Part shown: positions 1-6,071 of the stretch, one piece after another
Numbering within the stretch: the first letter of the stretch is position 1
How the letters are laid out: every line of letters starts with the position of its first letter
Assembly: GCA_946482115.1 (NCBI GenBank)
Contig: CAMLQP010000019.1
Span: forward strand, 1 to 21,178
Length of the DNA stretch: 21,178 nt
Direction of reading: 5' to 3'
DNA from: an uncultured Comamonadaceae bacterium
Lineage (GTDB): Bacteria > Pseudomonadota > Gammaproteobacteria > Burkholderiales > Burkholderiaceae
Notes under the pieces: generated by a model
Told to the model about the DNA's origin: nothing
Seen by the model: the letters and a program-made list of their open reading frames with translations, nothing else
Database searches by the model: none
Position numbers and translations under genes: made by a program

Positions 1-1
1 C

Positions 2-757
2 TACGGCGCCAAGGGCCTGGCCTGGATCAAGGTCAACGAAGTGGCCAAGGGCCGTGATGGCCTGCAGTCGCCCATCGTCAAGAACCTGCACGACAAGGCC
101 GTGGCCGAGATCCTCTCGCGCAGTGGCGCCCAGGACGGCGACATCCTCTTCTTCGGCGCCGACAAGGCCAAGGTTGTCAACGACGCCATCGGCAACCTGC
201 GCATCAAGATCGGCCACAGCGATCTGGGCAAGAAGGCCGGCTTCTTCGAGGCCCGCTGGGCACCGATGTGGGTGGTCGATTTCCCCATGTTCGAGTTCGA
301 CGAGGAGGCGCAGCGCTATACCGCGGTGCACCACCCCTTCACCGCGCCCAAGGACGGCCACGAGGACTGGATGGTGACCGCGCCCGAGAAATGCATCGCC
401 AAGGGCTACGACATGGTGCTCAACGGCTGGGAGATTGGCGGCGGGTCCGTGCGCATTCACCGCGCCGATGTGCAGGCCAAGGTGTTCGACGCGCTCAAGA
501 TCGGCCCCGATGAGCAGCGTCAGAAGTTCGGCTTTCTGCTGGACGCGCTGCAGTACGGCGCGCCCCCGCACGGCGGCCTGGCCTTCGGCCTGGACCGTAT
601 CGTCACGCTGATGACCGGCGCCGAGTCCATCCGGGACGTGATCGCCTTCCCCAAGACCCAGCGCGCCCAGTGCCTGCTGACCCAGGCCCCGAGCCCGGTG
701 GACGAGAAGCAGCTGCGCGAGCTGCACATCAAGCTGCGCAACCCGCAGCCGGCCTGA
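2..757 (+). CDS. aspS: Aspartyl-tRNA synthetase, C-terminal part (5' end outside window)
   Basis: Charges tRNA-Asp with aspartate in the cytoplasm (class II synthetase). The open frame enters from the left edge, so only the last 251 residues are seen. Visible landmarks are the [17 protein letters not shown] stretch and [10 protein letters not shown], both typical of bacterial AspRS, and the class II motif 3 ([11 protein letters not shown]) with its ATP-binding arginine near the C-terminus. The bacterial GAD insertion should lie in the first part of the visible piece. The frame ends at TGA 755-757 and is followed by a strong terminator at 781-808, so aspS is probably the last gene of its transcript. 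Whether the enzyme is discriminating or also acts on tRNA-Asn cannot be judged from this fragment. Confidence 0.97.
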   Translation, partial: YGAKGLAWIKVNEVAKGRDGLQSPIVKNLHDKAVAEILSRSGAQDGDILFFGADKAKVVNDAIGNLRIKIGHSDLGKKAGFFEARWAPMWVVDFPMFEFDEEAQRYTAVHHPFTAPKDGHEDWMVTAPEKCIAKGYDMVLNGWEIGGGSVRIHRADVQAKVFDALKIGPDEQRQKFGFLLDALQYGAPPHGGLAFGLDRIVTLMTGAESIRDVIAFPKTQRAQCLLTQAPSPVDEKQLRELHIKLRNPQPA

Positions 758-780
758 GCCGGGCCGCTTGCGGCAGAATG

Positions 781-808
781 AAAGGGCGCCCCCGTGGCGC
801 CCTTTTTT
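781..808 (+). terminator. Rho-independent terminator after aspS
   Basis: A perfect 7-bp GC stem (GGGCGCC at 784-790, GGCGCCC at 796-802) closes a 5-nt loop. AAA flanks it upstream and a T6 run (803-808) follows. It lies 24 bp after the aspS stop. Unusually, the T-run ends one base before the nudB start codon at 810, so any nudB transcript starting upstream must pass through it. Confidence 0.85.
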
Positions 809-809
809 C

Positions 810-1274
810 ATGGCTGAACCCGTTCGTCCCTTCAAGATCCCGCAGTCGGTGCTGGTGGTGATCCACACTCCCGCGCTGGAAGTGCTGCTGATCGAGCGTG
901 CCGACGCGCCGGGCTTCTGGCAATCGGTCACCGGGGCCAAGGACACGCCCGACGAAGACTGGCTGGACACCGCACGGCGCGAGGTGCGGGAGGAGACCGG
1001 CATCGACTGCGACGCCCCCGGTCACCGGCTGGCCGACTGGGCGCTGGAGAATATCTACGAGATTTACCCCCGGTGGCGCCACCGTTACGCCCCGGGCGTG
1101 ACGCACAACACCGAGCGCGTGCTGGGCCTGACCGTGCCCCTGGCCGCGCCGGTGCGCCTGAGCCCGCGCGAGCACCGTGCCCAGTGCTGGCTGCCCTGGC
1201 GCGAGGCGGCCGAAAAGTGCTTTTCGCCGTCCAACGCCGAGGCCGTCCTCTGGTTGCCCCGGTTCTGCCGTTGA
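810..1274 (+). CDS. nudB: Dihydroneopterin triphosphate diphosphatase (Nudix hydrolase)
   Basis: Removes pyrophosphate from 7,8-dihydroneopterin triphosphate, the step after GTP cyclohydrolase I in folate synthesis. The 154-aa product has the family N-terminus (PQSVLVVIHT, then FWQSVTG) and a Nudix box at about residues 42-65 ending in REVREETGI. One extra residue lies between the box Gly and first Glu, which I recall as usual in betaproteobacterial NudB. ATG 810 is chosen because it aligns with the family start. A TTG at 768 would read through the terminator hairpin and is unlikely. No Shine-Dalgarno is visible, because the terminator T-run lies directly before the ATG. A CAGAAT at 774-779 could serve as a -10 element. 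FolE, which makes the substrate, is encoded at 3351. Confidence 0.92.
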   Translation: MAEPVRPFKIPQSVLVVIHTPALEVLLIERADAPGFWQSVTGAKDTPDEDWLDTARREVREETGIDCDAPGHRLADWALENIYEIYPRWRHRYAPGVTHNTERVLGLTVPLAAPVRLSPREHRAQCWLPWREAAEKCFSPSNAEAVLWLPRFCR

Positions 1275-1277
1275 AGG

Positions 1278-1283
1278 CATGAT
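1278..1283 (+). promoter_or_regulatory. Possible -10 element before ybhP-like gene
   Basis: CATGAT matches TATAAT at 4 of 6 positions and is followed by exactly 6 nt and then ATG 1290. This would give a leaderless or near-leaderless mRNA. No clear -35 is seen. It is reported mainly because the same spacing recurs at other genes in this window. Confidence 0.25.
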
Positions 1284-1289
1284 GGCGCC

Positions 1290-2018
1290 ATGGACAGCTT
1301 GCGCATCGCGACCTACAACATCCACAAGGGCGTTCAGGGCCTGGGGCCCGCGAGCCGGCTGGAGATTCACAACCTCGCCCATGCGGTCGAGCAGATCGAC
1401 GCCGACATCGTCTGCCTGCAGGAGGTGCGCAGCTTCCACCGCAAGCTGCAAAAGCGCTTTGCCGCCTGGCCCGAGCTGGCCCAGGCCGACTACCTCACGC
1501 CCGAGGGCTACCAGGCGGTCTACCGCACCAATGCCTTCACCCGCCACGGCGAACACGGCAACGCGCTGCTGACCCGCTGGCCGGTGCTGGGCAGCGGCCA
1601 CCAGGACGTGTCCGATCACCGTTTCGAGCAACGCGGCCTGCTGCACGTGATGGTGGAGGTGATGGGCCGCGCGGTGCATGTGGTGGTGGTGCACCTGGGG
1701 CTGATCCACGCCAGCCGCGAGCGCCAGGTGCTGCGCCTGGGCCAGTTCATCGAACGCGAGGTGCCATCCAACGCGCCGCTGGTGGTGGCGGGCGATTTCA
1801 ACGACTGGGGCGCGCAGCTGCTGCGGCCGATGGCGGCCATGGGCCTGCAGACCTTCGAGGACCGGCGCCTGCCCACCTACCCGTCGCGCCTGCCGCTGCT
1901 GCACCTGGACCGCATCTATGTGCGGGGCCTGCGCCCGCTGTCGGCCCATGTGCCGCACGGCCGCGCGTGGGTGCGCATGTCCGACCACCTGCCCCTGATC
2001 GCGGAGTTCGCGTTTTGA
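1290..2018 (+). CDS. Endonuclease/exonuclease/phosphatase-family protein, YbhP-like
   Basis: A 242-aa EEP-superfamily enzyme with the full metal-dependent motif set. These are TYNIHKG near the N-terminus (Asn10), CLQEVR (metal-binding Glu45), VHLGL, VAGDFNDWG, and a C-terminal SDHLPL with the catalytic Asp-His. The closest match I recognise is E. coli YbhP, whose gene also sits directly upstream of the cardiolipin synthase gene clsB (ybhO); that order is kept here. The stop TGA (2016-2018) overlaps the likely TTG start of the next gene, so the pair is probably co-translated. Members of this superfamily cleave phosphodiesters or phosphomonoesters in nucleic acids, inositol phosphates or lipids. 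The substrate here is unknown, but pairing with a phospholipid synthase makes a lipid-related one plausible (inference). Confidence 0.88.
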   Translation: MDSLRIATYNIHKGVQGLGPASRLEIHNLAHAVEQIDADIVCLQEVRSFHRKLQKRFAAWPELAQADYLTPEGYQAVYRTNAFTRHGEHGNALLTRWPVLGSGHQDVSDHRFEQRGLLHVMVEVMGRAVHVVVVHLGLIHASRERQVLRLGQFIEREVPSNAPLVVAGDFNDWGAQLLRPMAAMGLQTFEDRRLPTYPSRLPLLHLDRIYVRGLRPLSAHVPHGRAWVRMSDHLPLIAEFAF

Positions 2019-3274
2019 GCACGTCCTCGATGTTCAGCGACGACTGGCGGCCCGCGCGGCTGCAGCCGGGGCACCGGCTGTGGCTGCTGCAGGGGGGCGA
2101 GGCGCTGTTCCCGGCACTGGTGGCGGCCATGGATGCCGCGCGCCAGTCGGTGCACCTGGAAACCTACATCTTCCAGTTCTCCGGCGCTGCGCTGGAGGTG
2201 GCCGAGGCGCTGGTCCGGGCGGCCGAGCGCGGCGTGCGCGTGCGCCTCGTGCTGGACGGCGTGGGTACGCCCGAGGTGCCCGAAGTGTGGCGCCACCGTT
2301 TCGCGCGCGCCGGCGTGTTCTGGCGCATTTACGCGCCGCTGGGCCGGCTGGGCCTGCTGTTTCCCGGCAACTGGCGGCGGCTGCACCGCAAGCTGTGCGT
2401 GGTCGATGGCACTGTGGGCTTTTGCGGCGGCATCAACATCATCGACGACCGCGACGACGTCGCGCTCGGCCGGCTCACCGTGCCGCGGCTGGATTTCTCG
2501 CTCCAGGTCACCGGCCCGCTGGTGCGGGACATGGTCGAGACCATGGAGCGCCTGTGGTGGCGGCTGCAGGCGGTGCGCAGGGCGCGCCAGCGCGAGTTCC
2601 GTGCGGCCTGGGACGCCCTGCGCGAAGCCACGCCCGCGGGCGACTTCAGCAGCGTGTTCGCATCGGCTGACGCGCCACGGGCGGTGGCGCCCGGATCGGG
2701 TGGTGCGGCGGGGCTGGTGCTGCGTGACAACCTGCGGCACCGGCACGACATCGAACGGGCCTACCTCAAGGCCCTGGGCGAGGCGCGGCACGAGGTGGTG
2801 ATCGCCAACGCCTACTTCATCCCTGGCCGGCGGCTGCGCCGGGCCCTGACCATGGCCGTGCGGCGCGGTGTGCGCGTGCGCCTGCTGCTGCAAGGCAAGT
2901 ACGAGCACTTCCTGCAATACCATGCGGCGCGCCCGGTGTACCACCAGCTGCTGTCGGCGGGTATCGACATCTACGAATACGCGCCCAGCGCGCTGCACGC
3001 CAAGGTGGCCGTGGTGGATCGGCACTGGGCCACGGTGGGTTCCAGCAACCTCGACCCACTGAGCCTGCTGCTCGCGCGCGAAGCCAACGTGGCCAGCACC
3101 GACCACGGCTTCGGGCAGGAGCTGCACGAGCGCCTGGACCGGCTGGTGCGCGAGCATGGTCAGGCCGTCACGCTGGATATGCTGGGCGCGCGACCCTGGC
3201 GCCAGCGGCTGCGCGACCGCATTGCCTTCATGGTGATGCGCACCACGCTCTTTCTGCTGGGGCAGCGCTATTGA
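2015..3274 (+). CDS. clsB: Cardiolipin synthase B-type phospholipase D family enzyme
   Basis: Forms cardiolipin or related phospholipids by phosphatidyl transfer at the inner membrane. Both HKD catalytic motifs are present. The first is HRKLCVVD (His124, Lys126, Asp131) followed by GFCGGIN; the second is HAKVAVVD (His328, Lys330, Asp335) followed by ATVGSSNLDPLSL. The 419-aa length and the lack of N-terminal membrane helices match E. coli ClsB rather than ClsA. TTG 2015 is chosen because GGAG at 2003-2006 sits 8 nt upstream and the codon overlaps the preceding TGA; ATG 2030 is the alternative and lacks a Shine-Dalgarno. It follows the YbhP-like gene as in enterobacteria, but no ybhN-like gene follows. 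Confidence 0.93.
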   Translation: MSTSSMFSDDWRPARLQPGHRLWLLQGGEALFPALVAAMDAARQSVHLETYIFQFSGAALEVAEALVRAAERGVRVRLVLDGVGTPEVPEVWRHRFARAGVFWRIYAPLGRLGLLFPGNWRRLHRKLCVVDGTVGFCGGINIIDDRDDVALGRLTVPRLDFSLQVTGPLVRDMVETMERLWWRLQAVRRARQREFRAAWDALREATPAGDFSSVFASADAPRAVAPGSGGAAGLVLRDNLRHRHDIERAYLKALGEARHEVVIANAYFIPGRRLRRALTMAVRRGVRVRLLLQGKYEHFLQYHAARPVYHQLLSAGIDIYEYAPSALHAKVAVVDRHWATVGSSNLDPLSLLLAREANVASTDHGFGQELHERLDRLVREHGQAVTLDMLGARPWRQRLRDRIAFMVMRTTLFLLGQRY

Positions 3275-3279
3275 GCGCA

Positions 3280-3307
3280 AGCCCCCACAGTAGGGGTTTC
3301 GGGGGCT
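3280..3307 (+). terminator. Stem-loop after clsB, possible terminator
   Basis: A perfect 7-bp inverted repeat (AGCCCCC at 3280-3286, GGGGGCT at 3301-3307) with a 14-nt loop begins 6 bp after the clsB stop. No T-run follows, so it may only stabilise a 3' end or act together with Rho. It also lies just upstream of the putative folE -10 element. Confidence 0.35.
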
Positions 3308-3314
3308 GCGGTGT

Positions 3315-3320
3315 TAGCAT
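3315..3320 (+). promoter_or_regulatory. Probable -10 element for the folE-BLUF-DUF429 operon
   Basis: TAGCAT matches TATAAT at 4 of 6 positions. With the usual 6-7 nt to the start site, transcription would begin at about 3327. That leaves a 24-nt leader carrying AGGAAAG ahead of ATG 3351, or a leaderless mRNA if ATG 3327 is used. No convincing -35 is seen at 16-18 nt. Confidence 0.4.
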
Positions 3321-3350
3321 CCCCCGATGCTGAGGAAAGCCGAACCGCCC

Positions 3351-4076
3351 ATGAAACCGACCGACGACCCCGCCGCCTTGCAAGCTGCCGACGACCAGGG
3401 CGTCCCGGTCTCGGTGAAGATCCGCGAGCGCCTGAAAGCCGCGCGCAAGCGTTTCCATTCCAACGACAATATCGCCGAGTTCATCCAGCCCGGCGAGCTT
3501 GAAGCGCTTCTCGACGAAGTTACGGAGAAGATGCAGGGTGTGCTTGACAGCATGGTCATCGACACCGCGAGCGACCACAACACCGGTGACACCGCGCGCC
3601 GCGTGGCCAAGATGTACCTCAAGGAGGTCTTCAACGGCCGCTACGTCACGGGTCCCAGCGTCACCGAGTTTCCCAATGCCGAGCACCTCAACGAGCTGCT
3701 GATCGTCGGCCCCATCACGGTGCGCAGCGCTTGCAGCCACCACTTCTGCCCGGTGATCGGCAAGATCTGGATCGGCGTCATGCCCAACGAGCACACCAAC
3801 GTGATCGGCCTGTCCAAGTACGCGCGCCTGGCCGAGTGGATCATGGGCCGCCCGCAGATCCAGGAAGAGGCCGTGGTTCAGCTGGCCGACCTGATCCAGG
3901 AAAAGACCCAGCCCGACGGCCTCGCCATCGTGATGGAAGCCAGTCACTACTGCATGGCCTGGCGCGGCGTCAAGGACATGGACAGCAAGATGATCAACTC
4001 GGTGATGCGCGGTGTGTTCCTCAAGGACGCCACGCTGCGCCGCGAATTCCTCTCCCTCATTCCCCGGAGCCACTGA
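3351..4076 (+). CDS. folE: GTP cyclohydrolase I (type I)
   Basis: Converts GTP to 7,8-dihydroneopterin triphosphate, the first step of folate (and tetrahydrobiopterin-type) synthesis. The 241-aa product holds the zinc and catalytic residues of type I FolE: SACSHHF (Cys128, His130, His131) and HYC (His199, Cys201). TGDTARRVAKMY and the C-terminal SKMINSVMRGVF are also typical. ATG 3351 is preferred because AGGAAAG lies 11 nt upstream; in-frame ATG 3327 would add eight residues. The stop is 2 bp from the BLUF gene, so the two are probably one transcript. NudB (810-1274) acts on the product. It is unusual for folE to be followed by a photoreceptor gene. Confidence 0.96.
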   Translation: MKPTDDPAALQAADDQGVPVSVKIRERLKAARKRFHSNDNIAEFIQPGELEALLDEVTEKMQGVLDSMVIDTASDHNTGDTARRVAKMYLKEVFNGRYVTGPSVTEFPNAEHLNELLIVGPITVRSACSHHFCPVIGKIWIGVMPNEHTNVIGLSKYARLAEWIMGRPQIQEEAVVQLADLIQEKTQPDGLAIVMEASHYCMAWRGVKDMDSKMINSVMRGVFLKDATLRREFLSLIPRSH

Positions 4077-4078
4077 CC

Positions 4079-4504
4079 ATGCTGGTGCGTCTGCTCTACG
4101 TCAGCCGTGCGGTCGAGAAAGACTGCTCCGCCGCCATCGAGTCCATTCTGCAGGCCTCGCGCACGCACAACCTGCACCACGGCATCACCGGCATCCTCTG
4201 TTACGGCGGTGGCATCTTCCTGCAGGCCATCGAAGGCGGGCGCAACGCGGTCAATACGCTCTACAACCACATCAGCCGCGACGGCCGCCACACCGACGTG
4301 GTGCTGCTGCACTACGAAGAGATCAGCGAACGCCGCTTCGGCGGCTGGACCATGGGCCAGGTCAACCTCGCCAAACTCAACACTTCCATCGTGCTCAAGT
4401 ACTCCGAGCGGCCCGAGTTCGATCCGTACTCGGTCTCAGGCAAGGTCTCGCTGGCCCTGCTGGAAGAACTGATGGCCACCGCCAGCATCATCGGCCGCGC
4501 GTGA
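4079..4504 (+). CDS. Short BLUF-domain blue-light photoreceptor
   Basis: BLUF domains bind FAD and shift a hydrogen-bond network on blue-light absorption. This 141-aa protein is one BLUF domain plus about 48 C-terminal residues and has no attached enzyme domain. The key residues are visible: flavin-contacting Tyr7 (RLLYVSR), Asn31, Gln49 (IFLQAIEG), and the Trp90/Met92 pair (FGGWTMG). GITGIL and the IxxDxRH-type motif (ISRDGRH) also fit, so it should be photoactive. GGAG at 4066-4069 lies 9 nt before the ATG. The gene begins 2 bp after folE and its TGA overlaps the GTG of the DUF429 gene. A lone BLUF protein must signal through a partner. The operon suggests FolE or the DUF429 protein, but that is inference. 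Confidence 0.93.
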   Translation: MLVRLLYVSRAVEKDCSAAIESILQASRTHNLHHGITGILCYGGGIFLQAIEGGRNAVNTLYNHISRDGRHTDVVLLHYEEISERRFGGWTMGQVNLAKLNTSIVLKYSERPEFDPYSVSGKVSLALLEELMATASIIGRA

Positions 4505-5325
4505 GCGCTGGCCTGCTGGGCTGCGACTTCAGCAGCGCGCCGTCGCGGCGCAAGCCGATCGTGGTGGCGCACGGCGCAGTGGCTGGCGCGCGGGTCACGC
4601 TGTCACGCCTGGAAACCTTCGACTCGCTGCCCGCTTTCGGCGAATGGCTGGCGAGGCCCGGTGGGTGGGTCGGGGGCTTCGACCTGCCTTTCGGCCTGCC
4701 ACGCGAACTCGTCGAGCACCTGGGGTGGCCCACCGGCTGGGAGGCCTGCATGGATCGCTATGCGAGCCTGTCGCGCGAGGTCCTGCGCGACACCTTCGCC
4801 GCGTTCTGCGACGCCCGCCCCGCGGGAGCCAAGTTCGCGCACCGCGCCACCGACCGGCCGGCCGGCTCCAGCCCGAGCATGAAGTGGGTCAACCCGCCGG
4901 TGGCCTTCATGATGCACGCGGGCGTGCCGCTGCTGCGCGCGGCTGGCGTCACGCTGCCCGGTCTGTGTGACGGCGATCCACGGCGTGTCGCGCTGGAGGC
5001 CTATCCGGGCCTGCTCGCGCGCGAGGTGCTGGGTGCGCGCTCGTACAAGAGCGACGACAAGACCCGGCAGACGCCCGAGCGCCTGATCGCGCGCAAGGAC
5101 CTGCTGGAGGCCCTGGAGCAGGGCCGCACGCGCCTGGGTTTGCGCCTCAGGCTCACGCACGCGCAGCGCGACACGCTGGCGGACGACGCCAGCGGCGACC
5201 GGCTCGACGCCGTGTTGTGCCTGCTGCAGGCCGCCTGGGCGCTGAAGCAGCACGAAAGCGGCCACCCGCGCTACGGCCTGCCGGTCTTTGACCCTCTGGA
5301 AGGCTGGATCGTCACGGCCGCCTAA
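4501..5325 (+). CDS. DUF429 protein, predicted RNase H-like nuclease fold
   Basis: A 274-aa protein of the DUF429 family, predicted to adopt an RNase H-like fold; no reaction is established for this subfamily. Acidic residues expected for that fold are visible: Asp9 in GCDFSS, Asp61 in GGFDLPFGLP, Glu166 in EAYPG, and Asp233/Asp236 in SGDRLDAVLC. The GTG start is inferred because it overlaps the BLUF stop (GTGA, 4501-4504) and puts the core motif GCDFSS at residue 7. No Shine-Dalgarno is seen, in keeping with translational coupling. The stop TAA (5323-5325) forms part of a TAAAAT -10-like hexamer for the riboswitch-ribH2 transcript. Co-expression with folE and BLUF is likely; a functional link is unproven. 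Confidence 0.82.
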   Translation: MSAGLLGCDFSSAPSRRKPIVVAHGAVAGARVTLSRLETFDSLPAFGEWLARPGGWVGGFDLPFGLPRELVEHLGWPTGWEACMDRYASLSREVLRDTFAAFCDARPAGAKFAHRATDRPAGSSPSMKWVNPPVAFMMHAGVPLLRAAGVTLPGLCDGDPRRVALEAYPGLLAREVLGARSYKSDDKTRQTPERLIARKDLLEALEQGRTRLGLRLRLTHAQRDTLADDASGDRLDAVLCLLQAAWALKQHESGHPRYGLPVFDPLEGWIVTAA

Positions 5326-5328
5326 AAT
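5323..5328 (+). promoter_or_regulatory. Probable -10 element for the FMN riboswitch-ribH2 transcript
   Basis: TAAAAT matches TATAAT at 5 of 6 positions and ends 28 nt before riboswitch helix P1, giving a start near 5335. No good -35 is found at 16-18 nt; a TTGACC at 5288-5293 is 29 nt away, which is too far. The hexamer shares its first three bases with the DUF429 stop codon. Confidence 0.5.
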
Positions 5329-5356
5329 GCCGCTGTCCGGTCGCGAGACCGGGCAA

Positions 5357-5507
5357 GCGTTCTCAGGGCGGGGTGAAACTCCCCACCGGCGGTGATGGCG
5401 ATGCAAATCGCACGAGTGCCGCGAGCGCCTCGGTCGTTCTGATCGAGGGTCAGCAGATCGGGTGAGACCCCCGAACCGACGGTCACAGTCCGGATGAAAG
5501 AGAGCGC
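5357..5507 (+). ncRNA. FMN riboswitch (RFN element)
   Basis: A flavin-mononucleotide aptamer upstream of ribH2. Its conserved blocks occur in order. P1 is GCGTTCTC (5357-5364) pairing with GAGAGCGC (5500-5507) through one G-U pair. AGGGCGGGGTGAAACTCCCC follows, then ACCGGCGGTGAT, a variable arm, GGTCAGCAGATCGGGTGAGA, GAACCGACGGTCACAGT and CCGGATGAAAGAGAG. FMN binding should reduce expression of the downstream lumazine synthase. The 87 nt between P1 and the ribH2 ATG hold a GC hairpin without a T-run, so translational control, or Rho, is more likely than an intrinsic terminator. Confidence 0.96.
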
Positions 5508-5524
5508 GAGCCATGTGCGCCTCC

Positions 5525-5594
5525 GCGTTCACGCGCGGGCCGGCGCGCGTGCGCTTGTGCGCCCTGATTCAGTCCACTCCTTCCAGAGGAAACC
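5525..5594 (+). promoter_or_regulatory. Putative riboswitch expression platform and ribH2 ribosome-binding site
   Basis: A GC hairpin (CACGCGC 5530-5536, loop 5537-5544, GCGCGTG 5545-5551) can be extended by three pairs across a TT bulge, and no U-tract follows. The Shine-Dalgarno GAGGA (5586-5590) is 4 nt from ATG 5595. Its core lies in a small local hairpin, TTCC (5581-5584) with GGAA (5588-5591), a possible site for ligand-dependent blocking of ribosome entry. How this couples to the aptamer is not resolved. Confidence 0.4.
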
Positions 5595-6071
5595 ATGAAT
5601 CAGACCGAGCTTCCCTCCCAACTCCGTTTCGCCTTCGTCGAGGCGTCCTGGCACGCCGAGATCGTGCACCAGGCGCGCGATGCCTTCTTCGCGGCCATGG
5701 CCGAGGCCGGCTTCGGCCCCGAGGCCATCGACGTGTTCGACGTGCCGGGCGCGTTCGAGATACCGCTGCACGCGCAGCGCCTGGCACGTTCCGGCCGCTA
5801 TGCCGCAGTGGTCGGCAGCGCGCTGGTGGTCGATGGCGGCATCTACCGCCACGATTTCGTCGCCGCCACCGTGGTGCAGGCGCTGATGGACGTGCAGCTG
5901 CAGACCGGCGTGCCGATGATCTCGGCGGTGCTCACGCCGCACCATTTCCACGAGCACGCGGAGCACCGCAAGTACTTCCAGCGCCACTTTGCGGTGAAGG
6001 GCACCGAGGCGGCCGAGGCCTGCCTCAAGACCGTGGCCGGCCTGCGCCGGCTTGATGCGCTGCTGGCCTGA
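5595..6071 (+). CDS. ribH: 6,7-dimethyl-8-ribityllumazine synthase, type II (RibH2-like)
   Basis: Condenses 5-amino-6-ribitylamino-uracil with 3,4-dihydroxy-2-butanone 4-phosphate to give the riboflavin precursor lumazine. The 158-aa sequence closely resembles the Brucella/rhizobial RibH2 type, with Trp19 (ASWHAEIV) where type I enzymes usually have Phe. Also typical are DVPGAFEIP (residues 49-57), GGIYRHDFVA (81-90) with the likely catalytic His86, and TPHHFHE (114-120). Type II enzymes form decamers rather than 60-mer capsids (family knowledge). The gene stands alone behind an FMN riboswitch, away from any ribBA or ribE gene, so it may be a second, flavin-repressible synthase. Its TGA abuts the convergent nnrU stop with no gap. 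Confidence 0.95.
   Translation: MNQTELPSQLRFAFVEASWHAEIVHQARDAFFAAMAEAGFGPEAIDVFDVPGAFEIPLHAQRLARSGRYAAVVGSALVVDGGIYRHDFVAATVVQALMDVQLQTGVPMISAVLTPHHFHEHAEHRKYFQRHFAVKGTEAAEACLKTVAGLRRLDALLA

Noticed and set aside
768..809. TTG start for a longer NudB
   Set aside because: It would translate through the aspS terminator hairpin and add 14 residues that the family lacks.
1916..3280. 454-codon minus-strand open frame opposite clsB
   Set aside because: Covers the whole cardiolipin synthase gene, whose HKD motifs are intact. The shadow product is His/Gln/Arg-rich with no recognisable motif.
5288..5328. TTGACC (5288-5293) as the -35 partner of TAAAAT (5323-5328)
   Set aside because: The spacer is 29 nt, far outside the 15-19 nt range, so only the -10 is reported.
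5513..6055. Open frame starting at an ATG just after the FMN riboswitch
   Set aside because: It runs out of frame through ribH2, has no ribosome-binding site and is Arg-rich. It is a shadow and not a leader peptide that I can support.
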